64,000 nucleotides of DNA. Origin: Flavobacteriales bacterium (GTDB lineage Bacteria > Bacteroidota > Bacteroidia > CAIKAF01). Both the position numbers and the translations under genes were made by a program. Location: assembly GCA_022402535.1 (NCBI GenBank), contig JAKRSD010000025.1, forward strand, positions 19,430-83,429, read 5' to 3'. The notes beneath the pieces were generated by a model. The model did no database searches and had not been told where the DNA came from. It saw only the letters and a program-made list of their open reading frames with translations. Shown in pieces: positions 51,350 through 59,266 of the stretch (the stretch's first letter is position 1; every line of letters begins with the position of its first letter).

Positions 51350-51976
51350 CTATGAACCTACACTCGAAAAATTAAGGTCTATGTTTTTGTATTCGCCCTG
51401 CTCATCGCGCTCCCAGATGCGGAAATACACCTTACTGCTGGGGCGGCGTATGCTCTGCTCCAACAGGTTCATTGCATCCTGAAAAAGCGGATCGGGTATG
51501 CGGCTTTTATACTTCAGCAGACTCATTACCTTCTTGGTATCCAGTTTGCCTTTGGTAGAGCTGAATGCGGCTGTTACCATTTCCTTCAGAAACTCCTGTT
51601 TGGCATCCAGATTGGCGTTCAGAAACTCGTCCAGCTTATCCTTGGACGCTTTGATGGTAAGGTCATCAAACTCTATGCGCTCATTCACGGATACTTCAAT
51701 TTTGATACTGCGGTCAAAGTTGAACCAGGTGAAGTTGCCTTTACCTGCTTTTGTGTTGTCCTTTTCGGCCATAAAGGCTTCGTAAACCTGATCGCACAAC
51801 TGCTTCATATTTGACTTGAAATTCATCAGGGCATTGTGAATCTTTACCGAATCTTTGTAGATAATTTCGGCATTTCGCTCCATCAGCTTTTCTGAGGGGA
51901 GCAGTCTTTTGCTTGGCATTTTTTGTCCGGATTCGTCTATCCAGAATGCTTCTTTTGCTTTTTGAAAGTTTGGCAT
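51350..51976 (-). CDS. DUF3164 family protein
   Basis: A 208-aa protein with FWIDESGQKMPSKRLLPSEK at the start and a long conserved middle (FTWFNFDRSIKIEVSVNERIEFDD). DUF3164 is common in the early operon of Mu-like phages, where it is adjacent to Gam-like genes; its role is unknown. Length is normal for the family. Confidence 0.75.
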   Translation of the reverse strand: MPNFQKAKEAFWIDESGQKMPSKRLLPSEKLMERNAEIIYKDSVKIHNALMNFKSNMKQLCDQVYEAFMAEKDNTKAGKGNFTWFNFDRSIKIEVSVNERIEFDDLTIKASKDKLDEFLNANLDAKQEFLKEMVTAAFSSTKGKLDTKKVMSLLKYKSRIPDPLFQDAMNLLEQSIRRPSSKVYFRIWERDEQGEYKNIDLNFSSVGS

Positions 51977-51982
51977 AATCGT

Positions 51983-52237
51983 TTATTTATTGTTTGGTAT
52001 TGAAGTGATTTTATCAGGTACGGCATAGGCCGTGAGTCTGCCCATGTTATCTCTGCGCACCTTAAGCGCATTCAGCTTAATGCGAATGGCATTTTTTTCG
52101 CACAGAATCTGGTCAAATCGAATATTGGTAACAGACACCGTCTGGTGCTCTATGGTAAGCTCTGCGAGCTTCTTTTCGAGTTCTGCTATCTGCCCGTTGA
52201 ATTCTGCCATATCCACTTTTCTCTGATCAGTTTTCAT
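51983..52237 (-). CDS. Small coiled-coil early protein, 84 aa
   Basis: ATG at 52237 (MKTDQRKVDMAEFNGQIAEL) gives a coiled-coil-rich protein with QIAELEKKLAELTIEHQTV. A longer ORF upstream in this frame is a shadow of the preceding gene. The start overlaps that gene by 11 bases. Function unknown; it could associate with the ATPase or DUF3164. Confidence 0.65.
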   Translation of the reverse strand: MKTDQRKVDMAEFNGQIAELEKKLAELTIEHQTVSVTNIRFDQILCEKNAIRIKLNALKVRRDNMGRLTAYAVPDKITSIPNNK

Positions 52238-52586
52238 GCATCGTGTTTTTTGCGATTTCGGTGAGTATGCTGTCCATAACCACATTGCAGGGAAATGCTG
52301 CAATGTTTTCGGCATTGTGACAATCTGCAAACAGGTACCATAAACTCTGAGCCACCAGACGGCTGTCGGGCTGCATGGATTCGAGCCCGTAAAGCGACAC
52401 CAGCGCACGGTTACGGATATTAAACTGATTACGCCACCAGCGCCAATAGGCCGTGGTCTGAAGCAACTGATCCATAAATACCGGACTGTGACCCCATTGA
52501 TGGTTGGCGTATGCCACACCATACCTCCACTGAAGCTCAATGAATGCAGCTTCAGAAATGTGCATCAGTTTAATCAGTGTTTTCAT
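52227..52586 (-). CDS. Hypothetical early protein, 119 aa
   Basis: ATG at 52586 is coupled to the stop of the ATPase gene (ATGA). The protein begins MKTLIKLMHISEAAFIELQW and has many tryptophans and tyrosines (AYWRWWRNQFNIRNRALVSL). Not recognised. It is preserved tightly between early genes, so it is probably real. Confidence 0.65.
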   Translation of the reverse strand: MKTLIKLMHISEAAFIELQWRYGVAYANHQWGHSPVFMDQLLQTTAYWRWWRNQFNIRNRALVSLYGLESMQPDSRLVAQSLWYLFADCHNAENIAAFPCNVVMDSILTEIAKNTMHEN

Positions 52587-53227
52587 GCCGTTTTGGTATT
52601 TTGAAATGGATAATAATCGTGAGCCTTCTGATCCCACACGATGTATGGACTGCCGCCTCCGTATCTGCTCATGGGATAAGCTATATAACCCTCAACCCTT
52701 ATTTTGACAAACGCGTCAAACTTGATGGATTTGGCCACAGCTCCCGAGGGCTGTTTTCTCTCGGCATGGCTGATCAGGATAAAGAGGGTGTTTTTAAATT
52801 CGTTGATCAGTTCCCGGTATTGATCATAACTCAAACCGCTGTACTGAATTGAATCAATAAACACAAAACGGGGCGCACGTTGGCGGCGAAGGCGCTGTTT
52901 TAACTCCTCTATGGGTTCACCGTCCAGAAGAATCAGTTTGCCGCCCACTTCGTGCATTTTAACCCGCTCAAATGCCATGCGTATAGACTGCGAGTTACCC
53001 TCCTCCAGAGAGTTATAGGCCACACGCCCGAAATTGGTCAGATACTTGGCCAGCTGCATGCAGAATGATGTTTTCCCGCTGCCCGATACACCGTAAATTA
53101 TCCAAGAGCCCCTTACTTCAGGATTGCCTATGGCTTCCAGAAACCGTCCGTCAAACTCCAGCAGTTTGCGCTTGGTGGTTAGGACGCTGGATACGCTCAA
53201 TGCTCTTTTATTTTCGCTTCTGCTCAT
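52583..53227 (-). CDS. RecA/RadA-like ATPase next to MuB
   Basis: A 214-aa P-loop protein: Walker A IIYGVSGSGKTSFCMQLAKY near residue 45, Walker B PRFVFIDSIQYSG near 120, and LFILISHAERKQPSG as sensor. This is a RecA-superfamily core without clear DNA-binding loops. Standard Mu has no such gene after B. It might load DNA or aid transposition or replication. It overlaps the MuB-like gene by 4 bases. Confidence 0.75.
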   Translation of the reverse strand: MSRSENKRALSVSSVLTTKRKLLEFDGRFLEAIGNPEVRGSWIIYGVSGSGKTSFCMQLAKYLTNFGRVAYNSLEEGNSQSIRMAFERVKMHEVGGKLILLDGEPIEELKQRLRRQRAPRFVFIDSIQYSGLSYDQYRELINEFKNTLFILISHAERKQPSGAVAKSIKFDAFVKIRVEGYIAYPMSRYGGGSPYIVWDQKAHDYYPFQNTKTA

Positions 53228-54099
53228 GCACGGTTGATTTTAGACAGTTCAGTATATACACGGCGAAGTGAACCCTGTGTGCGGTTAACAATGCCCATTA
53301 CATCAGTCCCTTCAGGGGCGTTGGCTTTAATGATGAGGGCAGCCTGAAGCTTCGCAAATTTCTCGGCCTCTCCTTTACCTTCCTGGGTTATTCGCTGGTA
53401 TCGCGAACCAAATCGGCTGAACAACTCAGTGTACCCTACTTTTTTGTTATCAATGGCCCTTTGAATTTTCTCTTTGAGGCCGTCTGCACCCATCATGCAC
53501 CATCCGCATGCACGCTCGGTAGCGTTCCACAAGGCTTTGAGTTCTAAGAATGCATCGTAATTCAGGTCTCCCGCCTCGTCAAGAATGATTAGCGGATTTT
53601 GGATAGATTTAAGGTACCAAACCAGATCTTCGTACACATGGTTGTATTTACCGGTGTGGCTTACCCCGAATGCCTGAGCAATGTGGCGCACCAGCTTTTG
53701 TTTGGATTTTACCTGTGAGCAGTCAACATATACGGCATTTCGGTTGGTTCTGGCGTACTCCTTGGCAGTGTATGTTTTACCGATATCGGCCAGATCGCAG
53801 AGTAAGCTGCTGATTGAATCCTGCTGGCAGATAGTAAGCTGGGCCGTAATGAACTCGTACACGGGCGTGCGTGCGGTATTCCACTGGGCTTCGTTTTTTA
53901 CATTAACTCCGAGCTGGCGGGCAAGGCTTATCCAGTTACCGTCACTCAGTATTTTTTCGGTTTCGCCTTTCATAATCCGGCTGTACTGTGCCGGAGCAAT
54001 TCCGAGGCTTACTGCAAACTTGCTGTCTGAGCCTCCGAAGTTTTCGCGGCGCACCTGAAGCGATGCTACCACCTTTTGTTTGAATTCTGCTGTTACCAT
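53224..54099 (-). CDS. MuB-like transposition target ATPase
   Basis: A 291-aa AAA+ protein with an N-terminal HTH (FAVSLGIAPAQYSRIMKGET) then CDLADIGKTYTAKEYAR as Walker A and QNPLIILDEAGDLNYDAF as Walker B. Like MuB it selects target DNA, activates the transposase and gives immunity to the phage's own ends. The Walker A lacks one glycine of the usual GxxGxGKT, as is common in this family. Confidence 0.83.
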   Translation of the reverse strand: MVTAEFKQKVVASLQVRRENFGGSDSKFAVSLGIAPAQYSRIMKGETEKILSDGNWISLARQLGVNVKNEAQWNTARTPVYEFITAQLTICQQDSISSLLCDLADIGKTYTAKEYARTNRNAVYVDCSQVKSKQKLVRHIAQAFGVSHTGKYNHVYEDLVWYLKSIQNPLIILDEAGDLNYDAFLELKALWNATERACGWCMMGADGLKEKIQRAIDNKKVGYTELFSRFGSRYQRITQEGKGEAEKFAKLQAALIIKANAPEGTDVMGIVNRTQGSLRRVYTELSKINRA

Positions 54100-54119
54100 T
54101 TGTTATGCTGATTGTTTGT

Positions 54120-56138
54120 TTACAATTGATTAAAGGCCCGTGCCGCATAGTCATCATATCCGTCCATCAGATCATCGAATGTGGGCTCATCTATAGATGG
54201 CTTCTGTTCCACGATATCGGGAGTGGCTGAGCCTATCTGCTCCACCGTTTCTGAATCAATGATTACGGGGCTGTGCAGTTCTTTTTTGGCCTCTTTGACC
54301 ATGCGGTCGAACTTGGCCACATATTTAGCCTGTGCGGTGTAGGCTTCTACATCATCTGCGGTCTGCTCGGCTTTGGCTGTAGAGTACTTCACGATGGGCT
54401 GTGCTTTGCAGATAAACTGCGAACCCTGATACAGATACACTTCGCTTACGATACCCTCTGTGTCGGGCAGATAGTATGCCTGTACAGAAGTGTTACCCGG
54501 TTGCAGCTTTGCCATCACTTCAGGATCAGGCAGCTGGAATTTGGTTTCCTGAACGGTGACATATTGATTGCGGACTATGCTGGTTGCCGTGCGCTCACCG
54601 ATTGACCGGTAAACCATCGCTTTGCTTACTTCGCGCAGGTTGGGGTTCATATTTTCGCACAAAACCTGCCAGCGGGTTTTACCCGGGTATTTCTTTTGAT
54701 TGGGGTGGAGCTGATTGTTAAACTCATTACATGCGGCTATATCATCTGCCACCAATCGTTCATAGGTGAATGTTTTCTCCACGAATTCATCATTAACCTT
54801 GGCCGTATCCACACGGTAGGCTTCGTGGCGTGCATACCAGCGGCCTATGCCGTTTTGGGTTTTCTTTTCTACCCCGTACTTCTTGGCACGGTTCAGGTGC
54901 TCGGCATGTTTTTCCTGTGAGTTTCCCGGATTACAGATGCGTAAGAAAGGGAACATGAGCGCCAGATCATCAAAGAACTTGTTTACGAGGTGGTTTTCCA
55001 CCTCCACCTCCATCGGCATTTTGAATCCGTGGCGGTCTATGGTTCGGAAAATGTCTTTCATACAGTCCACAAACAGGACTTCATCTTTATTGCGGCTGTA
55101 TGCTCTGCCTACCACACATCCGCTGGCAACATCATAGGCATAGTATGCTTTTACCCGTTTTCCGTCCTTCATATGGCGGGGCAGGTCGCGGTCGTCCATT
55201 GATATTTTACTGAAGCTGAATACAGGCAGTTTACGGTGATGATGCGGACGGTGCATGGCATTAAACTGGAATGATCCCGAGCGTCTGGCATCCACAATGG
55301 CCCTCGATTTAGGATTGTTGAGATAATTCCAAACCGTCCGTGCGGTAATTTCGGCGGGGTGTCCGTTACGGGTAAAATCCTCCGGTGAAAACATCTCTCC
55401 CGTGGCACTGCACGCCACCGATATCTGCCCTTTCATAAACAGGGCATAGAGGTGATGTACATCCGATCCAAAGGGCTTGTTGGGCATGGTATAAAGGCTC
55501 AAAAGAAGGCGCTCCATTTCTGAGGTCACCTTGCGGGAGTTGTTGTTTCCGAACTTTCCGCTTACCAGTGCCTCATAGCCCTTATCGCAGTATTCCTGAT
55601 ACTTAATGCGCAGCCTGTTTGAGTTAGAAGGCAGCGTATGGCCCAGCTCCTCACGGCATGAATTGATTGTGGAGAGGGCATTGTCCCAAAAACCGGCCGG
55701 TTTGCCGCCCGATAAAGAATTACGGGCTGCAATGGCCTTATTGTATATCGTGCGGATGGTGTTCAGCACGGCGGCATTTTGGCAGTATTCGCGCACGGTC
55801 TGCGGGGCAAACTCTCCCAATATGCGGCCATCCGGCAACTCATAGTGAGAATAAAACTCTAAGGCTTCAGGATCCTGCTCAACCTGGTCTATGAATGACT
55901 TAACCTCTTCAGTAGGCTGCTTAAAAGTGGTTTGGTTAAGAACAAGCTCCTTATACTTTGGCGGCAGAGCGTCAAATCGGATAAGGGCTGAGTTTCCGTA
56001 ACAAGCCCGTTTAACTATCGCATTTTCACCATGTACTTTTACAATATTACGGCGCACGGAATCATAGGTGTTTTTACTTCCAATGATTTGAACAAGCTCA
56101 GAGCCGCTAATGCACAGTATGTTATTGTAAGTCTCCAT
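54120..56138 (-). CDS. MuA-like DDE transposase
   Basis: A 672-aa transposase. The N-terminus has a winged-HTH part (ELVQIIGSKNTYDSVRRNIV) and further helix bundles for end binding; the core has FSKISMDDRDLPRH (first acid), MEVEVENHLVNKFFDDLALM around the second, and PGNSQEKHAEHLNRAKK with the third glutamate. A C-terminal beta-barrel and MuB-interaction tail follow (FDDLMDGYDDY). At the second position a VEVEN stretch replaces the usual DNG, which may be an E-for-D change. Confidence 0.88.
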   Translation of the reverse strand: METYNNILCISGSELVQIIGSKNTYDSVRRNIVKVHGENAIVKRACYGNSALIRFDALPPKYKELVLNQTTFKQPTEEVKSFIDQVEQDPEALEFYSHYELPDGRILGEFAPQTVREYCQNAAVLNTIRTIYNKAIAARNSLSGGKPAGFWDNALSTINSCREELGHTLPSNSNRLRIKYQEYCDKGYEALVSGKFGNNNSRKVTSEMERLLLSLYTMPNKPFGSDVHHLYALFMKGQISVACSATGEMFSPEDFTRNGHPAEITARTVWNYLNNPKSRAIVDARRSGSFQFNAMHRPHHHRKLPVFSFSKISMDDRDLPRHMKDGKRVKAYYAYDVASGCVVGRAYSRNKDEVLFVDCMKDIFRTIDRHGFKMPMEVEVENHLVNKFFDDLALMFPFLRICNPGNSQEKHAEHLNRAKKYGVEKKTQNGIGRWYARHEAYRVDTAKVNDEFVEKTFTYERLVADDIAACNEFNNQLHPNQKKYPGKTRWQVLCENMNPNLREVSKAMVYRSIGERTATSIVRNQYVTVQETKFQLPDPEVMAKLQPGNTSVQAYYLPDTEGIVSEVYLYQGSQFICKAQPIVKYSTAKAEQTADDVEAYTAQAKYVAKFDRMVKEAKKELHSPVIIDSETVEQIGSATPDIVEQKPSIDEPTFDDLMDGYDDYAARAFNQL

Positions 56139-56140
56139 GT

Positions 56141-56344
56141 TTACTTCTTGGTTTTGAAGTTTTTATTCGTGGGGCGCACCAGATCCGATTCCATCTGGGT
56201 TGGATTCTCAGGATATATCCGTGTAAATCCGCTGCTGATGTAGATGGGGATCAGATTAAACAGTTTGTAAATGGTATGCCATTGTTCTCTTACGTGTACA
56301 CCCGCCTTGGCGGTGGTTTTGGTGGTTCTTTTAGTGATGATCAT
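56141..56344 (-). CDS. Hypothetical early protein, 67 aa
   Basis: MIITKRTTKTTAKAGVHVRE opens a small basic protein ending in KNFKTKK. It lies just before the transposase with a 2-base gap. Not recognised; it may be a small regulator in the place of Mu ner-proximal genes. Confidence 0.5.
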   Translation of the reverse strand: MIITKRTTKTTAKAGVHVREQWHTIYKLFNLIPIYISSGFTRIYPENPTQMESDLVRPTNKNFKTKK

Positions 56345-56347
56345 AAA

Positions 56348-56599
56348 CTATGGTTTTCTGTATAATTCTCTTCTTACATATCTTTCGCCTTTGTGGTCAA
56401 TTGCCACCAGTCTTACCGAGCCAACACGTCCTTCCGGATACTCACTCAGGTTCATATACAAGCCTTTCCATGCAAGCGGATATTTAATTGCGGCCATTTC
56501 GTCAAATGTTTGCTGGGCACCCAGTTCGGTGGCAAACTTTTCAGTATTCAAGATTTCTCCCGACTCTTTAGTGATTTCTATAATTGCTCTTTGTATCAT
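56348..56599 (-). CDS. Hypothetical early protein, 83 aa
   Basis: The ATG at 56599 is coupled to the stop of the upstream HTH gene (ATGA). It begins MIQRAIIEITKESGEILNTE and contains AWKGLYMNLSEYPEGR. A longer in-frame ORF reading to 56698 overlaps the HTH gene and is less likely. Function unknown. Confidence 0.6.
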   Translation of the reverse strand: MIQRAIIEITKESGEILNTEKFATELGAQQTFDEMAAIKYPLAWKGLYMNLSEYPEGRVGSVRLVAIDHKGERYVRRELYRKP

Positions 56600-56784
56600 A
56601 TCTTTACGTTTTTGGCTTCTTTCATTAAAATATCCTTGGCAGACTGCCGTATATCCTTGGCCAGCTGGCTGTCCGTTACGTAGCGTATGGCATTCCATAC
56701 GGTCTGTTTGCTCACCTTGTGCTTAGATGCTAAACCGTCAATATGCTTTGACGGTAAATTGATTCTTGGTAATTCGATACCCAT
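56596..56784 (-). CDS. Small HTH protein (Ner-like position)
   Basis: ATG at 56784 (MGIELPRINLPSKH) opens a 62-aa protein whose centre DGLASKHKVSKQTVWNAIRY is a helix-turn-helix. It is the first gene of the leftward early operon, opposite the repressor, the place of Mu Ner/Cro. It likely turns down early or repressor transcription. Confidence 0.65.
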   Translation of the reverse strand: MGIELPRINLPSKHIDGLASKHKVSKQTVWNAIRYVTDSQLAKDIRQSAKDILMKEAKNVKI

Positions 56785-56791
56785 ATTTTTA

Positions 56792-56895
56792 TACTTTTGG
56801 TTTATTGTTATCAATTAACAATGCAAATATTTAGAGTATTTCTCTATTTACCAAATAAATTAGAGCATAAATCTAATTTAGATTATATCTTACTG
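56792..56895. promoter_or_regulatory. Repressor/early operator-promoter region
   Basis: A plus-strand TACTTTTG (56792-56799) with TTG 23 bases upstream can drive the repressor. Downstream are several short inverted repeats: TTGTTA-N5-TAACAA (56805-56821), TAGAG-N5-CTCTA, TTAGA-N7-TCTAA and the palindrome AATCTAA-T-TTAGATT. They are probably binding sites for repressor and Ner-like protein. The early promoter was not found with a perfect box. Confidence 0.55.
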
Positions 56896-56898
56896 ATT

Positions 56899-57564
56899 AT
56901 GAGTGTAAAAAATAGAATGAAATCGTATGCTAAAAGCATGAATATGACTATTAGCGAATTTGAGCACTCTATTGGAGTATCAAATGGATATGTAAACAGC
57001 ATATCTAAAAGCATAGGTATAGACAAGCTTGAAACAATAGTAGAGAAATACTCTAATATTAATCTTGAGTGGCTGCTAACAGGTAAAGGCTTTATGCTTA
57101 AAAATGGAAGTGGCGCAGAAGTTACCCATATAGGAAGGCCATTGCACGGATTGCATGAAAATCAATCAATACCGTTGTATGAGCTGGAGGCAACAGCTGG
57201 TATTGTGGCCCTCTTTAAGGATCAGGATCACCAAAAGCCCATAGCACACCTTACCATTCCCAATCTGCCCAAGTGTGACGGGGCAGTTTATGTTACCGGA
57301 GACAGTATGTATCCGCTGCTTAAATCGGGAGACATTGTGATCTATAAAACCGTACACGATATCATGAATGGTATTTTCTGGGGCGAAATGTACTTACTGA
57401 GTATTGAAGACTACGTAACGGTTAAGTATGTACAAAAATCAGAACTGGATGGCTGTGTTAAGCTGGTGTCCTATAATAAACACCATCAGGATAAGGATGT
57501 AGAGATTGATAAAATAAGGGCTTTGGCTCTTGTGAAAGCGTCCGTAAGAATCAACTCCATGTAA
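56899..57564 (+). CDS. CI/LexA-type phage repressor (HTH plus S24 peptidase domain)
   Basis: ATG at 56899 (MSVKNRMKSYAKSMNMTISE) gives a 221-aa protein: HTH at residues 10-60 (TISEFEHSIGVSNGYVNSIS), linker, then the S24 peptidase fold with VTGDSMYPLLKSGDIVIYK (catalytic Ser in GDSM) and YVTVKYVQK for the lysine. This implies RecA-stimulated self-cleavage and SOS induction, unlike the Mu c repressor. It diverges from the early operon. Confidence 0.87.
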   Translation: MSVKNRMKSYAKSMNMTISEFEHSIGVSNGYVNSISKSIGIDKLETIVEKYSNINLEWLLTGKGFMLKNGSGAEVTHIGRPLHGLHENQSIPLYELEATAGIVALFKDQDHQKPIAHLTIPNLPKCDGAVYVTGDSMYPLLKSGDIVIYKTVHDIMNGIFWGEMYLLSIEDYVTVKYVQKSELDGCVKLVSYNKHHQDKDVEIDKIRALALVKASVRINSM

Positions 57565-57717
57565 TGTGTTTGTAATTTATTGATATTCAATACATATAAA
57601 CAAAAACTATATTAAATACTATATACTATTGGGGGGGTACTCGTGATTTATTTGTGGTTTTACACCTTGTTTTTGATTAGTAAAGGGTTTTACTCAATCA
57701 CTTTTTAAACATGAAGT

Positions 57718-57773
57718 ACACGCCCAACACACGCCCAACTACACGCCCAACACACGCCCAACACACGCCCAAC
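57718..57773 (+). repeat. Five 11-bp iterons (ACACGCCCAAC)
   Basis: Five identical copies of ACACGCCCAAC at 57718, 57729, 57741, 57752 and 57763, with a T between the second and third and after the fifth. The GC-rich repeats stand out in AT-rich surroundings. They could bind a protein (transposase, repressor or host factor), or be a simple tandem expansion. Confidence 0.85.
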
Positions 57774-57777
57774 TAAA

Positions 57778-57793
57778 ACATTTCGTTTTTCAT
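57778..57793 (+). repeat. End repeat copy 1 (ACATTTCGTTTTTCAT)
   Basis: An exact 16-bp copy recurs at 57959-57974, 181 bases away in the same orientation, and a 14/16 match occurs inverted at the other phage end (24355-24374). In inward orientation it reads ATGAAAAACGAAATGT, resembling the RCGAAA part of the Mu transposase consensus. Probably an inner transposase-binding site. Confidence 0.55.
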
Positions 57794-57829
57794 GTGTATT
57801 TAAACGGTTTAAACAAAAAGGGGTATTTT

Positions 57830-57856
57830 AGGGGTACTTTATATATCTGTACCCCT
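57830..57856. repeat. Inverted repeat AGGGGTAC-N11-GTACCCCT
   Basis: Perfect 8-bp arms around an 11-base AT-rich spacer. A further GGGGTA lies 10 bases upstream and another (GGGGTAC) at 57634-57640. It suits an operator or replication-related site at the early end. Confidence 0.65.
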
Positions 57857-57958
57857 AATAACCACAATACTTAAACATATTTTAAAGAGAATGGTACTTT
57901 TAACCTTTTAAAGGTCTTTCTTTGGCTTTATAATGTACCTAAAATGGAAGTAGAATAT

Positions 57959-57974
57959 ACATTTCGTTTTTCAT
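57959..57974 (+). repeat. End repeat copy 2 (ACATTTCGTTTTTCAT)
   Basis: Exact copy of the repeat at 57778-57793. It is the outermost, near the inferred terminus (57975-58005), and probably the terminal transposase-binding site. Confidence 0.55.
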
Positions 57975-58019
57975 ATAAGAGTTTTCTAAAACTCCTGAAT
58001 CATGCGCCCGTTATGGCTT

Positions 58020-58532
58020 TTAGCCGTTTTTGCCGTTTTGGTTGGTTGTGCTTTTGGTTTTTCCCCCTATATATGTCCATATTTCCATAAATTCCAGTTG
58101 TACAATATCATCGGTGTTTAAATGAAAAACATATACAGTATCATATGCATTGTAAGGTGGAAAGTTATCGTAAACTACTGAAAATATAGAGTCTGTTCCA
58201 ATAAGTTTGGCTTTGTTTGGGTCTAATTTTTCAAAATAGGGAGTAAAGCCATTTAATTCATAAAAGGGACTAAGTGCCGTTACTTTTCCATTACAAACTT
58301 TTTCATGAAGATTTTTTATGAACTCAGAACGTCTGGCATAATCTATTTTATCTTTATACCAATTTTGGTTGAATTCCCAGTGAGATAAATATCTGTCCTT
58401 CATTGTTGGTTGCGTGAGCGTGTCTAACTGAATGGAAACTCTGTAGGAAATAAGTTCTGTTACTTTATTCTTTTGCGCAAAAACACATATTGTTGACCAA
58501 AAAAGGAAACAGGAAATGATAGTAGTTTTCAT
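58020..58532 (-). CDS. Secreted hypothetical protein (host), 170 aa
   Basis: MKTTIISCFLFWSTICVFAQ is a signal peptide. The mature protein has RYLSHWEFNQNWYKDKIDYA and LNTDDIVQLEFMEIWTYIGG and ends in a low-complexity KTKSTTNQNGKNG. It overlaps the bshB1 stop (TAATG), so it belongs to that host operon. The C-terminus lies at the phage border and might have been changed by insertion. Function unknown. Confidence 0.75.
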   Translation of the reverse strand: MKTTIISCFLFWSTICVFAQKNKVTELISYRVSIQLDTLTQPTMKDRYLSHWEFNQNWYKDKIDYARRSEFIKNLHEKVCNGKVTALSPFYELNGFTPYFEKLDPNKAKLIGTDSIFSVVYDNFPPYNAYDTVYVFHLNTDDIVQLEFMEIWTYIGGKTKSTTNQNGKNG

Positions 58533-59266
58533 TAAAACACCGTTTTTAAATCGAATAGGCTGTTTACGCCGAGATAATTATCCGCAATAAACCCTTCTGC
58601 ATATTCGGCATGGATATACTGTCCGAAATAACGGGCTCTTCCTTTTATATTTTCCAAAAATCCGGGTTGCGATATCAGCGTAGCGGGTTCCTGGCTTTGC
58701 GGATCATAAAACTGCGATTTATGCGCCTGATAAGCGGCTATTTTTTCGTCCATAACCGGCGAAATATCCACCAGGAAACTGGGCTGCAAATCGTAAAACT
58801 GAACATACCGATACACGGCTTTGGGCCTCCAGGCTTCCTGCGTAGTTCCGTTTTCCTGCGTTTCAATTTTGCGCAATCCCGATAGAAATGCGGCTTCTAC
58901 CACCAAGGCCGAGCCTCTTCCGTGGTCGGGATGCCTGTCAGATGGCGCATTGCACAATACCACTTCGGGTTTGTATTTGCGTATAATCTGAATGACTCTC
59001 CGTTGATGTTCTTCATCATTTTTGAAATATCCGTCGGCCATTCTCAAATTTTCTCTTGCCGCAGCACCCATAATGCGTGCGGCATCCTGTGCTTCCTGCA
59101 ATCGTATTTCGGGGGTTCCGCGTGTGCCCAATTCGCCCAGGGTTAAATCAATCAATCCTATTTTTTTTCCCATTTGCGCATGGGCAATCAGTGTGCCCCC
59201 ACAGCCCAATTCGATATCATCGGGATGTGCGCCAAAAGCCAGTATATCCAGTTTATTCATTTCCAT
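58532..59266 (-). CDS. bshB1: Bacillithiol biosynthesis deacetylase BshB1
   Basis: A 244-aa PIG-L/LmbE-type zinc deacetylase that removes acetyl from GlcNAc-malate. The metal motif AFGAHPDDIELGCGGTL is at the N-terminus and SDRHPDHGRGS holds the third histidine. DLTLGELGTRGTPEIRLQEA is typical of BshB1 in Bacteroidota. It overlaps ribD by 14 bases and the small secreted gene by 3 bases. Confidence 0.92.
   Translation of the reverse strand: MEMNKLDILAFGAHPDDIELGCGGTLIAHAQMGKKIGLIDLTLGELGTRGTPEIRLQEAQDAARIMGAAARENLRMADGYFKNDEEHQRRVIQIIRKYKPEVVLCNAPSDRHPDHGRGSALVVEAAFLSGLRKIETQENGTTQEAWRPKAVYRYVQFYDLQPSFLVDISPVMDEKIAAYQAHKSQFYDPQSQEPATLISQPGFLENIKGRARYFGQYIHAEYAEGFIADNYLGVNSLFDLKTVF

Larger units (their letters stand above)
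24148..57990. mobile_element. Mu-like transposable prophage with contractile tail (approximate limits)
   Basis: All content between about 24.15 and 57.99 kb is phage-like: a repressor, MuA- and MuB-like transposition proteins, GemA-like, DUF3164, DUF935 portal, F-, G-, I-, gp36- and gp37-like head genes, sheath and tube, a gpD/gp25/gpV baseplate set and a lysis cassette. The early end is on the right. Both flanks are intact host genes, so insertion was intergenic. Related repeats of the form GAAAAACSAAATG occur near both ends (24334-24374 and 57778-57974), probably transposase sites. No convincing 5-bp target duplication was found, so the limits may be off by one to two hundred bases. No structural gene is obviously broken. 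Confidence 0.85.
57565..58019. other. Non-coding early end of the prophage
   Basis: No credible gene is present. The 455 bases hold a G7 run (57631-57637), five iterons (57718-57773), two 16-bp direct repeats (57778-57793 and 57959-57974), a GGGGTAC inverted repeat (57830-57856) and a short GAGTTTT/AAAACTC hairpin near 57980-57995. The phage terminus is probably in the last 40 bases. Confidence 0.6.

Noticed and set aside
51983..52540. Long ORF extending upstream of the 84-aa coiled-coil gene
   Set aside because: Its first half is a shadow of the gene at 52227-52586; the real start is the ATG at 52237.
57631..57637. Phase-variable homopolymer (G7)
   Set aside because: It does not lie in a reading frame or at a clear promoter, so no switch can be proposed.
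57718..57773. CRISPR-like repeat array
   Set aside because: The units are 11 bases, adjacent, and have no spacers; no cas genes are present.
58020..58532. Host gene disrupted by the prophage
   Set aside because: The gene is coupled to bshB1 and has its own stop; no matching C-terminal fragment is found beyond the other end of the prophage, near moxR.
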